Source of the DNA: Polytrichum commune
Lineage: Eukaryota > Streptophyta > Polytrichopsida > Polytrichales > Polytrichaceae
NCBI GenBank assembly: GCA_950295325.1
Contig: OX485805.1
Coordinates: 28,693,501 to 28,757,500 of the forward strand
Direction: 5' to 3'
DNA length: 64,000 nt
Made by a program: the position numbers and the translations under genes
Notes under the pieces: model-generated
What the model saw: only the letters and a program-made list of their open reading frames with translations
Database searches by the model: none
What the model was told of the DNA's origin: nothing
Shown here: positions 48,040-61,100 of the stretch, in pieces
Layout of the letters: each line of letters begins with the position of its first letter
Numbering within the stretch: position 1 is the first letter of the stretch

Positions 48040-51000
48040 CTAATTCCTTCTTGGCAACCTCCTCCGGTTGCCTCCCCTTCCCCTTCCCCTTCCCCTTCCC
48101 CTTCCCCTTCGTCCATTGGCCCCTGCATGTTGGTGAATTTGATGTGGATCACCAGCCACTAGTGCATTCAGCCTGGCAATCTCCGCGGCTGGAACTGCCT
48201 CCCCTGCATTCACAGGGTTTGGCCTGAAATGCGCTGCGTTCATGTCCAACGGTAGTTGGAGGCCAATCAGATCCCCCGATATCCCCAATGTCTGTTCATC
48301 GTCGTTGTCCACCACTCTCCGCGATCGCGGCTCCTTCTGGAGCACCACGCGCCACGCAGGATGCCTCCAATCCTCAATGAAGAACACCTTGCGCCATGTG
48401 CACAAATAGTCAACAAAGGTATTGTATGGATTCACACAATATATGCACATCCTCCGATGCACCATACATTGGGGCACACTTCAACAGGGAGGAGCCACAT
48501 TCCCACATGAACCCCAATCAGACTCACTACATTGTGATACCTGGCGGATTGTGGCCGGTAACACATACGGTTCTATGTCACGGGCAATCCGATCATTGAA
48601 CCTGACAATCGTGAAGCCATACTGGTCTACCTTCGTGGATGACTGTGCCCCAGGAGCATTGCGAATCCATGAACCACGAAACACTACCCTCCTTTGCGCT
48701 GAGTATCGAACAACAATAATCTCTTTCAAGACTCCTACCATACTCACACCTGCGCTTTGTCCCTCCTCTGCTCCAAATATGCTGGCGATTCCATAATCTT
48801 GTGTCACGAACCCTCGTTCATCTCCCTCGTTGTACACCCTGTAGTGGTTCCCATAGGCCCACATTTGCTGATAACTCTCAGCATCTCGAGAAGGGAGACT
48901 CGATAGTCGGAGCAAATCGATGTCAACATTGCGTGAACCATGTGTGTTGACCAACTGCGTGGTGTATGATGGCAACCAGTCCACAAAGTCAGGCAAGTCG
49001 TTCAAGAGGTCATTAGGATAAGCACGTTGTTGTCTTCGGCTAAGCCCTCTTAATGCAGCATCCCTCCTGAATGTTGCCCTTCCTGCCTCCAGTTGCTCTT
49101 TAAGGGCCTGGTATTGTCTGGCAGATACAAAATAACTATACATTAGTGGGTGTGACAGCACCTGAACGCAAAGGCCATGGCTACATACAGACTAGGCGTG
49201 AATTTGATTATTCATCAAGACATAATGCATATGGTTTACCTCCAAGGCTCCCTAGTTGCCTCTGAATTCCTAATAATCCAAGAATGGATTGCTCTCCGCT
49301 CCTCGTTGGTTAGTTCTCGGTTTAGGGCTTTTCCTTCTAGCAGTTCTCCACAATCACCCAACTCCTCCTCGTCATCCCAAATTCTTCGTCGTGTGAAGGG
49401 ATAGAGCTTCAAGTACTCGGTGCAAAATCCGAGTGCCTCATCATACAAGTAAGCATTCGCAATGGCACCCTCGGGGTGTGCCCGGTTCCGGATATATTTT
49501 TTTAAAACATTCAAGTGTCTCTCTACCGGATAGCACCAAGCATTGGCAATTGGGCCGCACAACTTCACCTGCCTAACAAGATGGATTGGCAAATGGACCA
49601 TAATGTCAAAAAAAGAAGGAGGAAACCATACCTCCATTAAGCACATTGTTTCGGCTGCATAATGTTGTAAACGCTCTAACTCTGTCACAGCTATGACCTT
49701 TTTGCAGATCATTGTGAACAACCTTGCAAGCCGAATAATGGCCGATCGGGGCCCCCTGTCCATAAGATGCCTCAAACAAACAGGGAGTATAAATTGGAAA
49801 AAGATGTGGAAGTCATGGGACTTCATGTTACCAATTCTATTCTGGAGTATGTGCTTCTGCATTGGCCCACAATAGCCCGTCGGTAGTGATATTCCAGCCA
49901 ATTGCTCTAGAAAATTTTTTTGTTCCTCTTTGGTCAGCACGTATGGTGCAGGAGGCTTGATGTAATTTCCACCAGGCACCGGCCCTCGACGAACCCACAA
50001 ATGTTGCCGTATTCTCTCCTCCTCCATATCTCGACGCGAGGCTGCGGTGTCTTTCGCTCCAAATAGTAACTTCACTAAGCTGTCGCATATGTTGCGCTCA
50101 ATGTGCATTACATCCAAGAGGTGCCTGATTGGAAGCTTCTGCGGCTACAAGCTGCAATAGTAAGCATATGTTGCAATGTGCATAATGGTCTCGTAAGTCA
50201 CTAGGTGTTTTCAACAACAAGCCACAACATGCTAGTGTCCAACATCATATATGCACATTTGGGACCACAACAACCTGCAAGCAAGTAGGCAATGCTTCAT
50301 TGTCTGATATTCATATATACATATGTCAAATTACATATATTTCATTTGCAGTTGTAGATGAATGAGCAGGCTGGCAACAACAAACTGTCCATTTTGATAG
50401 AGTCAGGGTATTGTCTGCATTGCATTTATTCTTAATTCATTACAGACTCTGAAGTTAAACATTGCAGTGTGTCCAGCAAGGACCAGGAATATTCACAACA
50501 TCCCGGTGATCATATCATCTTCCTGGCCATGTAAGGTAGACATGAATTGACAACCAGAGATATTCAACCATGTCATTCCTTTCAATGAAAATTAGGAGAA
50601 TAAATAGCAACAGGTTTCGCAATACTAACCCTCCAGTATGGTAACTGGTATAGCGCTGATACTCTCTTTACACCGTGCTCCTTGGCAGGAAATTCGTCGT
50701 CCTTCTCTGTGCCCCCTCCGTCAATGTAGGCCTCTGATTGACGGCCATACCGAATTGTTTGGTTTCCTGTTAGTGGTTCGGCCGCCGTTTCATGGTTTGC
50801 TTCACCGTCAAATGCTGCAGCTGCGCCCCGAAAATAATGGTCTCCTTGCAGATATCTTCTATGGCAGTTGCAGTACACATTTTTCCTCAGTATTTTGGAC
50901 CTGCGAGATACTGTGTGGGGTCCGCATACAGGACAACCTTTGAACCCTTTTGTAGTTAGTCCAGAAATCAATCCATAGGCCGGAAAATCGTGCAATGTCC

Positions 51001-52781
51001 ACATCAAAACGGCCCTCAGGTTGAAGTGGGACACTCCCAAATTAGCTCTAGCATCCCATGTAAGAACCCCCCTACGACTCCACAGTTGTTGCAACTCATC
51101 TACCAGAGGTTGTACGAAGACATCAATATTTGAACCTGTTAGACTTAATTTAGTTGGAATCAGAAGACATAACATTACAAAGTATTTTTTGGTTACCAAC
51201 CACGGAGGCAAGTTGTAGTTGAACACAATGACTGGAGTTAAGCTTTGGGTTGAGCGTTTCTCAGAATATGGGTTCATGCCGTCCAGGGCAAGTCCTAGAT
51301 GGATATCCCGCGGATCTCGACCGAACATATCATTGCCCGCTTCAGGTTCCAGTTCTGTGTTCACAAAATTCCACTGTGGAGAATCAGCAGTGTGTCTCAT
51401 CTTTCCATCAACCGACTTGTTAAAATAGTGCCATACATTTAACTTTGACAACTTCTTAGAGCTAAACATCCTTTGCAGCTGAGGGATAAGGGGAAAATGA
51501 CGCAATATCAAAGTCGGTACCCTTGACCTCCCGCACATTCTGTACCTATCATGCTCACACACTGGACATTTCTCAACATCCTCTAAATCACCATTAAATA
51601 AACAACACCCATTAGGACAAGCATGTATCATGTTATATGCCAACCCAAGTCTCCGCAGAATTTTGCTCGCCTCATACTCCGTTTTCGGAAGACAATTTCC
51701 CGCGGGCAGAATACTCATACTCAGGAGCATAAGTAGCTCATTCGTAAATGTGTTGGACACACCGTGTGTCTTACAACAATTCACTATGAGCAAGGTTGCG
51801 CATAGCATGGACAAGGTGCTGCCCTCATACAAGGGCAGTGTTGCGGCAATATCAAATTCGGGATTCGAACCCATTCGGTCCTCGGGAATTTGACCCAGCA
51901 GCTCTTCCAGGTCCTCCTCATCACTCTGTTCGTCGTCCGATGCATCCCCTGGCTCCCTCCTGGAGGAATCACTAGAGTTCTCCTCCGCGTCCCCATCTTC
52001 GGCCCCTAAATTGGCCGAACCCTCCTCTCCGCTGGAGCCTCCATCGACATTGCTTGTTCCATGTTGACGTGGGCATTGGCTGTGATCGTTACTGCAATTG
52101 GACTGCAGGGACCTTGTTTGAAACTCAGCAATGTATTCACCTTCTGACCGCACATTAATGTTGCTCACAATATCCGCATCTCCGAGTCCATCCTGCCGGT
52201 GCTGCATTGGGGACCCCTCTGCAACGGCAGCTTCGGGGCAGGCGGCCACAGCCGCACGCATGTGTATGTTGTCCGCAAACGTGAAAGCATTCCTCACCAT
52301 CATCCCAATTCCAACGCCGTCGTCGAGAGCTATCTCAGCTATTGGCTCATTCAGGCCGAGAAATGCTCGAGCGTGTGAGCCAATGTGCTGATCCCACTCC
52401 TCGTCAGATGAGTCATAGTCGTCACCCTAAATGTCAACATACACCAATATTAAAACACACATCGACAACAAAATGGTCACGTCAATAATAAAGTTTAAGT
52501 ATTTCATGACCACTCCCTCAACTATGGTCGATGTGCGTAATTACCTGTGTACTACCTCTCAAGGCACCATGTCGGCCCCGATGCCTGAGGTGCCTTGCAA
52601 CTGTGCTGGTCTTGTAGGGTCGTCTCCGCCCCCCACAAAGATTGCAAGGGCACCTGTACCTAGACAATGCATTCCTGTCAGCACGATCCTCGTCTCGCTG
52701 CTGCAACTTCAAATCCCTTGCCTTGATGCGGAGTGGATGGTCTAGTGGAAGCCGAGCTACTGGTTCACCCTCCATGCTCAT
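48040..52781 (-). CDS. CACTA (En/Spm) TNP2-type transposase, apparently intact
   Basis: Catalyses excision and insertion of the CACTA element in the nucleus. Five exons: 52781-52545, 52426-50630, 50138-49240, 49135-48541 and 48387-48040, giving about 1291 residues in one uninterrupted frame. Residues 1-79 hold a Cys/His cluster (RCPCNLCGG, then RHLRHRGRH) suggesting a DNA-binding finger, followed by an acidic linker. The Transposase_21 core spans about 220-700: HLGLALDGMNPY around 461 and DVFVQPLVDELQQLW around 517 carry the expected acidic residues, then PAYGLISGLTTKGFKGCPVC and the exon junction PYWR|KLPIRHLLDVMHIERNICD. DUF4218 follows (FPPSFFDIMVHLPIHLV, then CYPVERHLNVLKKYIRNRAH), then DUF4216 (about 1050-1210, including VFFIEDWRHPAWRVV). 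The tail has an Arg-Gly run encoded by a CCCCTT microsatellite. The exon 3/4 junction (phase 2) is the least certain. No frameshift or stop was seen, so the copy may be recent. Confidence 0.88.
48066..48110. repeat. (CCCCTT)n microsatellite inside the transposase last exon
   Basis: About seven copies of a ccccttc-type unit encode a (Arg-Gly)n stretch near the transposase C-terminus on the minus strand. The unit is six bases, so length changes keep the frame. Confidence 0.85.
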
Positions 52782-53162
52782 GCCTCAATCTGCATCATGT
52801 TTTAGCACCATGTTATTCTTTAATGAACCCAGTCTTGCATAACAGAAGAACGTCCCAGCTACGGCAGGCGACACATAACTTTGGGCAGTCCAACATTCAT
52901 AGTCTTGTAGACTTATTGCACCATTACAATATGAGATCAATGTGAAGCAACTCACCTCGCACCTTGGCTAATTTGCTATCAACCACCTTAAAAGGGTGCA
53001 AATCATTCACTGAAGGGGACACCGATATTGCTAGTCATACACACGGTTTTCATCCACATCAACTCACGCCGGGGCACCAAGTAAAAATGGCGCTAAACCA
53101 CTCCAGCATCCACACTACTGTCTTGTTAGCTGTGTCGTTGACCATATACACAAGTTATTCAC

Positions 53163-53394
53163 TCAGGCAATGGACCTTAGATATACTGCCAGCAACAGAC
53201 ACTCCGAAGAATCATTAGGGCAAGTAGTGTTGTCAATGTCTGCCTGCAACAGGGGTTTCATGTAAGCATCCATACTTACATGGTCCTCGCAGATCTTCTG
53301 GTACACGCAATCTTACCTCAACGGTTCCCCTGAGGACTCGATCGTCAGCCGGTGAAGCCCGGTTCCCTGCATCCTCCGCAGATAAAGACCCCAT
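53163..53394 (-). other. possible two-exon small open frame upstream of the transposase
   Basis: ATG at 53394 opens 26 codons (MGSLSAEDAGNRASPADDRV...) to a strong donor (GAG|gtaaga at 53317). An acceptor (ttgcag) before 53243 continues in phase for 26 more codons to TGA at 53165-53163. It has the transposase orientation and lies about 0.4 kb upstream of that start codon, so it could be a small upstream frame in the transposase leader, an extra exon or chance. No domain is recognised. Confidence 0.2.
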
Positions 53395-56300
53395 GCCTTC
53401 TACATACTGCTACTTGACACAAATACGAATCAGTACCTCCCATGAAAGTGAGGTGATCTTCACAGAATATGGGGACATTGCTTGACATAATTCAGGAGGT
53501 AAGATGGAAAGCCCATCAAAGTCCTATTCATGTTGTTGCGCGCATTACGAAGGCACTTTATATGATCATGGTGCTCAATCAGTGGCTGCCATTCTCGACA
53601 CAACCTGTTCTCCCATACCCAACATCATCACCAGACTGGGTGAACCCTCTAACTTTTCGTACATTTCTCAGCTGAGTTGAGAATGACACACATTCTGACA
53701 CACATCATACGCTCTTACACAGTGAACTAAGAATACGTTGTATGTTTAAACCATTAGACTTCTAACAATCCTCCAGGTTGAAGATGGTGTAGCCATTCTG
53801 GCAGGCAACTCAACCGCAAACATCTACATCCTTGCAGCATGACAACCATGATAACTATATATTACTGAATCTGCCCATCTGTAACTGATGTTACACTCCG
53901 ACTCTGCATTGCCGAAACAAGTCTGGCTACAGATCGAACTGCATAGGCAGTGTGTGGCATAACGGAACACGCAGGCACGACAATGTTGAAGAGGACCCAG
54001 TGGGTCAATCCATAGTGCTGAACCAAGCCATTGTTGCGTGGTCAACATTGGTGGAGGCAGGTTTCATATATTTTGGGTGAAAACATTAAGAATCGTATCG
54101 GCAAAGCACACTAGCCAAAAATGGGGCTTGGAAACTTACCTTTCGGATCGCAGACTCCGCTGTCAGATTGCATCTGACAACAGAATGCCCTTGTAATTAC
54201 GTTCTGCTGCGACGGCGATCTCCTCCAATAGGTGTGACACTCCAAGTGCATACCCACACACAACTGGGTCAGTCGTCACGATAAAAACATACTGAAGAAT
54301 GCTGACCAAGCTAAGGATGCAAGATGCCAATAATGACATAATGACATAATTGCTACACAGTTTGCCCGGAAATCCAGTTATAGAAGTTAAGAAAATGTCA
54401 CAAAATAGATAACAACGCCAAACATTCAAGCTACTCTGAGACAAGGGAGGACAGCAGCCACGCGTCCCTCGTCCGCCTCTGAGAGCGTGTGCAATTCAAG
54501 TCCCAATCACGGAGACGTTCATTCTGCAATGAGGCACAAGATCAGTCATAGTACTGCAAGTTTTATGATCGGCACACGGCGATGACTTGATCTACTCGAC
54601 ACAATAACTACGACATGGCATGAACAAGGCTGATCCACGCCGTCATACAATCACCCACACACAGAAACATTGGGGCGGATCCACCACAAATCGCAGAGTG
54701 AATGGATCTAAACAACACATCACGGCTACACAGAACCTGACATGTAGAACGCCAAGCTAGTCAGCAATGGCGCAAATTTCCTCGGGTGAAAGTGCGACGA
54801 TGCCGTCATGTAGACGGACAATAGAGCTTTGTAACACAGCTCTGGACCCGGGAGCCCAAACCGTCGCAGATATGCACACACAAGGTGAAGGACACATGAA
54901 CTCTTCACAAAAGAAAGAGATAACCTCGGCAAGTTGCAACGTCGCAGACCCCGCAAAAGGCAGTCCTCGCCAAGATAGCCTCGGTTGTATCATTCACGCT
55001 TTGCGGCATGACACAAAGGAACCTCACACAATGCGATCTACAATGGCGCAACGCGTCGTGAACGCCGATGCGTTACGCGGGGTATGTGTCCTCCCCTAAA
55101 CCAGCAGAATGCAACACACATCCAGCACCAAGATCGCTGAGTTGCCGTCTACTGCAATACGAGCTTGCCGAAACCTCCAAAAACCATGACAAAGCTGCGT
55201 ACATGCAAGAGCAGATGGGTAGAACGAACGGGGATGACAAGAATGGCGGAGTTCAAGCAGGGTGGAGCCTACCTGTGTAGAGCCCGCCGCCGAAAATACA
55301 CAACCAGACTGCCCGATTAATTTTGGCCGTTGATGGCTCCCTGCCCGAGGCAATGTGCTGCCCGAGGCAATCTTGACCGTCCATCAGGGGGCGACGATGT
55401 GGATGGGAAAAGTTATTCACACGTGTTGAGGATGACGTGTCTCCCACCACGTCATCGGTGGGGGCTGGAGTTAACCCCATGATTGCCATGGCCATGCTGC
55501 CAGGCCGCTGTGCGTACGTGGGGATTTGATCCAGCCCCCGGGTGATGATGGTTGAAGATCTTCGACACGATTCCCCTTCGCTCGAGGCTGGCAGTTGGCC
55601 CACCCTCATCAGGCACACTTTGTTGCAGACTCTTCCCATTTCGACTTTCCCCCGGAACGGATCTCTTTCGCTTCAATTTCCCGCTGCTTGGCAATTGAAT
55701 TTCCCTCGAGGTCCCTCTGAGTCGGTTTGGTTCTGCCTCGACTTGCATACATCCTGTCAATCACCTGCATTCGTTAGGAGTCTCTGTTAGGTGCATCGTC
55801 TCCTCGTCTCCGCGAATCTTTCTTTTCTCTCAGACTCACTACATCGTCTCCTCCTCGCCTTTCTCACATGAGCAGACTCTATCCTCAACATCAGCGTGCA
55901 TTGCCTCTCGGTCTTTGTGTGCCTCCGCCTTGCTACCCTACACTGTACAAGGAGTGGAGTGTTGCAGTGATCCATGGTCACTTTCGCACTTGCCTCCCGT
56001 TGGCCAATCCAATCACCTATCTGTGCGCAGCCTGTGGTTTCCATCTCATGCTGGCATAGGTGTGCAACATGTGCAGTTTTCATACACGCAAGTTTCCCTT
56101 CGTTCTTTGTCGCTCTGACCTGCCTATAGCATGCCGGATGCGGACCCTAAAGCATCGCCATGTTTTTTGCGCCAGGGGTCTTAGTCAAGCAACCTTCTTT
56201 TGGTGTTGAACCCTTCGCACGCCCCGTCGCCTTTGTCTGGGGGCTCGACTATCACTTGTGCGTCAGAGTGCACCAGTTTGTCTGCCTGTGCCACACAACC

Positions 56301-58166
56301 CCACACTGTGCACCCTGATGTGTTTGACCTGTGTTGGGTCGGTGTGCAAACCCAACATGTTGATGCTGCCAAGATCCCCCGCCAATGTTGTTGTTTTGAG
56401 CTACCTTTAACACGCAGGATGTGGCTGTGCCATTTTCCGTCATCAGTTTTTTCAATTTTGGTCTGCTTTCAGTTTGTTGGTGATTGTTTAGGCAACATTT
56501 GATACATATGTCCATGTTAAAACTAAACCCTGCTCAAGTTGCCTCCTGTGAGTACGGTCTTGTTGTATCCGGTATGTGGCTATTTTGTGAAGACTCTTAG
56601 TCAGATCTGTTTTGAGTGGTGTATTGGCCCAGCATGTTTGCCTATTTCCCCTAGAATCAAATGTGTGGACTATGGTGATGGGCTATTACACCACGGAGAG
56701 ATCATCTGTTACAGTTTTCCTGTCATCGTTCACTTCAAAATGACCATATCGTCATATTTTTCAGTCTTGGTCTGCGGCAAGTTTGTTGGTGAGTGTTTAG
56801 GCAGCATTTGATACATATGTCCATATTAATCTTCCTTGCTCAAGTTGCCTCCTGTGAGTATTCTCTTGTTGTTTCCGGTATGTGGGCATTGTTTGATCAC
56901 TCCCAGACAGATATGTTTTGAGTGGTGTATGGCAAAGTGTGTTACGACTATTTCCTCTATCCTCAAATGTATGTCATATGGGGATTGGCTATTACATCAC
57001 GCAGAGTTCCCTCTGTAACAGTTTTCCTGTCATCGTGCATTTTGAAATGACCATATCAATGGTCCCCTCCTGGATGAGGGAACCACTGCGCAATTGTGCC
57101 GTCGACTCGCTGTAGTGTCGAAGTGGTCGTATTCGGGTGAGATGGCAATGGAAAAGTAGTCCGGTGCTAACTATTTTTTGGCATGCTTGTGACCACAATT
57201 ATTTCTTAATCCGGGGTGACATTGTTTAGATGCGTGGTTGAGAGATAAACTTATGTGCTGGTATTCTCTATTAAAGACACTATGCTTAGAACAGTATTTT
57301 GCCTTTGGCACCACTGCAGCGTCTTGAACGTGCACACAGGAATGTTGAAAACAAACCAGAAGAGGCTGTAAGTAATCCGATTTATGTAGCGATACTTTGC
57401 TCACCAATAGTTAGCAATGTCGATGTGGATCCCGTATGGCCATGTCCTGTGACATGTAGTTGTATGCTCCTTGGAACTACACACTCCCTGGGATTTGTCT
57501 TCCTTCCAATTCGTGGTCATTGCTTATGCCGTGTTCAAGTTGGACAACGGCAATAGTGTATTGTGTTTGATGCCGGTTTAAGGGTACACGCTGTGTCGTA
57601 TATTTCTCCATGCTTGAGTATTCCGTGTTGCTGGATGTTAGATTCTTCTCTTTTGATTCTCTATGTGACACCCTTTTTAGGACTCTTCACAAAATTTCTC
57701 AACTTTTTCTAGCTTGCAGGCGGTGTACTTTTGCAGATCAGAGATCACTCTCCCATTGGTTCATGATTATGGAGTAGCAGGCCTCTTACATACACATTTC
57801 ACATCAGCTTATCCAAGATCAGCAGGTTCTTTTCACTTTTCCATCATAAACCCATTTCCAGCCTCCATTCAACCTTGATCCGTATATTGATGGTCTGTAG
57901 TGTGTAGTGGTCTCAAATCAACCTCCATTTTTTATTAGGTTTCTCTATGGCAGAATTCAGTGATCGAGGCCATGCCAGTTGCAATGCAAGATATGGCCAG
58001 GTATTGATGAAGTTGGTTGCAATGCCTCCGTGATAGTGCACAGATTCCACTCTGTAACTTTGGGCAGACACAATCTACGACCACAATTACGTGATCGCCC
58101 AACACTCAGAAGTCCTTCGCATAGTAGGGCCCCGATATTTTTCCCAGTTCTATATTGGACAATTAT
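53395..58166. promoter_or_regulatory. shared intergenic region between the divergent CACTA genes
   Basis: The two CACTA genes point away from each other across this interval, so their promoters must lie within it. Frames here are short and unrecognised. A GC-richer zone at about 55250-55560 contains a local duplication (ctgcccgaggcaat, twice within 20 bp at about 55342 and 55361) and the palindromic-looking cccaccacgtcatcggtggg. This is the most promoter-like patch, but no TATA box or transcription start can be fixed from sequence alone. Confidence 0.35.
56452..57060. repeat. tandem duplication, period about 309 bp, in the CACTA intergenic region
   Basis: tca(a/g)t(t/c)ttggtctgc at 56452 recurs at 56761. 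It is followed in both copies by gtttgttggtga-tgtttaggca, catttgatacatatgtcca, ctcaagttgcctcctgtgagta, gttttgagtggtgta and gttttcctgtcatcg. Copies differ by scattered substitutions and small gaps. The interval lies upstream of the accessory-protein gene and may be repeated regulatory DNA. Confidence 0.8.
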
Positions 58167-61100
58167 ATGAATACTATGGCCGACCAATACAGTCAGGGGA
58201 CCCTCACGGAATATGACGTCGTGAGGAGCACCCAGTTTGTGGACGACTTGTCCCGACCGGTATGTGTTTCTCGCACTCTGCATCCTCAGTTGGCCAACAC
58301 TAATGCATGGCCTTGTGGCAACATGGAAAACGTGCCTGTAAGTAATTCTGATTTATGCACATTCACATTGAATTGCACTCTTTTGCAACGTCGTTGAAGT
58401 AGTTAGCTGTCATTTCCACCACAAATAGGTCTTGCATTGACACTCATGTGTTCCCCCTTTGTATATACAGGTATTTAGAGGTGCATCAGCGCAACCACAG
58501 AGGATCGACCAATCACAGGTCCGACCCCTCCCCTCCTCACCAGTGCAGTCGCCCTGAGATCATACCGATGTCTCTTTATTGTCCTTCTCCCGTGCATTAT
58601 GAATTGGATGTAATGCAGTTCTCTCCTGGCATTGCCAATGTAACATATTGGATGCCCTGCATATAGTTGTCTAGGTTCCGTGCTCATGGTTGGTATGCCC
58701 CAGACGAAGATAAACTTGCCTACTCACAAATCATTGTATGCAGATATTCAGCATGCCTTATTCAGCGCCCTATCACCAACAACAGAACACAATTCCGTGG
58801 CAATCTGTCCAGCCGGTTTATGGAAGTATGGGTGGTCTACCCCAATCCATGTACAATCCGTATATTGGTACACCAGTTACTCCATCCAATGCATACAACA
58901 ATCACGTGTCATATCCTGCACAGCCACGAGACACGCAGTTCGATGGGACTACCTCTGGCCGCGCATTGTTGCCGCAGCAGAATCGGCCACAAGGTGCACC
59001 ATTTGGCTCCCCACCCAGTCATGCGGCAGCCGCAGAATACTACACATCAGGACAGGTGCAAAATCCACCACATGAAAGTACGCAACCTCGCACACGGACA
59101 CAGTGTATGCCTGTGGAAGCTGCGGAGGGCCAGACAGTTGCTGGACTCCTAACTGGAATGGGACAAGGCAGTTGTGGGCAACAAAGAGAAACCCATACAA
59201 CCAGAGATACGAGTGGGGGTCGTGTGGAGTCTAGCAAGGTTTTGGGAGCAGAGAGTGCACGGCCAGCGCCATCAACATTGGGGCGGCAATCTGTTCACAC
59301 AGTTGCCAGTGCCCATACATCATCGGAAGGAGGTACCTTGCGCGACCGGCGTCACTCCCTGAAGGAGCCATCTTTGGTGATAAATACAAACAATAGCCCC
59401 ACATTGTTAAGTCCAACATCCAGTAAGTCATCCCCACCCTCCACGTTGTCACAGAGAAAGCAACTTAGAGTAGAAGAGAAGTCATATCTAAAAGAAGTGA
59501 AAAGATCCATTGCAGAAGGTAGAGTGCCACAAGTCCGGCTCGAACAAAACCACAATGGTGCCATAGTCAAATACAAAGCGCAATTCTTGAACGCACTCAA
59601 ACTAGCTGCACTTGCAATTGTTCCATGCGCCGATATAGACATAAAGAATCCATGCACCATGCAAGAAATCATGAGAGAAGTGAAGCGACAGTTCATAATA
59701 GAGAAGCCACTCCCGGACGGCATGGTAGAGGGGTATCTCCAACGTCTATACAAGAGAAATAGATCATTGTATCATCGTCAATGGCTCCTACACGGTGATA
59801 GTAGCAGGCCTGATGATTGTTCATCAGCGGCATGGTTGCAATTGGTAGATTACTGGAAGTCATCGGAAGGGAGCAGAGAATGCGAGAGAAACAAGGCAAA
59901 TGCATCAACAAAGAAAGGCACGGGAGTACGTTATCATATCCTCTCCTTGTACTATGAAAATTTGTAATGAGGATTCAGCTGTTCCTAGTTCAGGAATTGT
60001 GAGGTCCACCGTTCTTTGGTGGCTGCAAGGATTTGTCTCCCCTCACACCTCCTTGGGGTGTGCAATTCTTGACACCTGTCCTAACTCATCACTTTGTTTG
60101 GGTGTATGTAGGCAAAACGCCATAGTACCTCCAGAGATAGGAGATCCACAACCGAAAGTGAAGGTGGCGCTCGTTGCAGCTCCTATGCGCAGGAGAAAGC
60201 ACATCCGGTAATATCATGAACCCCTAAATGGCCACTTTATTGTGTTTGCATGAATTTTCCAACACAGGAGTCCCACTGATTGACGGCAGGAGTTCAGGAA
60301 GTATAACACTTGTATTTTCCCCCTAAACCAGACTGCACACGTAGAATCTCTAACCCATGGGTGTGCTGCCCATGTTATGAACCTGCAGAAAGAAAATCCC
60401 TTACGGGGTACGGGACTGCCGCGTCTATCGCACACATCGTCGTCATCGAAAATTTCTTCTTCGGACGGTCTTGTGGAGCGACCGCCCATGCTCGACATTA
60501 GCAACAAACTCCATGCATTGGTAGATGAGTTTGTATCTAATTTGTCGTCAGAATGTGACTCTCTAGCTAACATTGTCTGTGTTGAAGCCCATAAGTATGT
60601 CGCACACGACAGTGCATTAACTCAGACACAGACTCAGAGGCCGAGCAATCGCACGACGTCAGAGGTGTTGAAGGGGTTGACCAGGCCCTCCACCACTCCC
60701 TTAACCACATTGCAGAATAGAGAAGGCAAGTCACATGTGCAACCGGGCAAACCAAACTTCCAGGCAGGCAACAAAGGAAATAGAGAGGAGGACAGTGACT
60801 TGCGATACATGAAGAACACGAAGGCGAAAAGTGCAGCTCCGCAGGAGTTGGACGACACAGTTCCCTTTAGAGTTCTGGAAGTGGATATTGAGGTCCAGAC
60901 GGCGAAGGATGTCCCACATCGTGGCGGCCGCACAAATCACACGGCGGCGAGAGGGAGACCCAACCAACCTGTTGAGCTATTGTCATCCGACTCAACTTCG
61001 GATGAAAGCCCTCGTGCACGCGCCAAACAATCTGTGAGAAAGCCAGTCACCCAATTTGCCACAAAGGGAAGAGACTCAACCTCTCAAAGGAGCTCAAGAA

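Noticed and set aside
48040..48162. Glycine/arginine-rich RNA-binding domain
   Set aside because: The Arg-Gly run is produced by a six-base microsatellite at the transposase C-terminus and is probably slippage, not a functional RGG domain.
60377..60388. Methionine at 60377 as the start of a 425-residue gene
   Set aside because: The ATG lies inside the intron; cag at 60386-60388 is an acceptor and the frame continues from the upstream exons.
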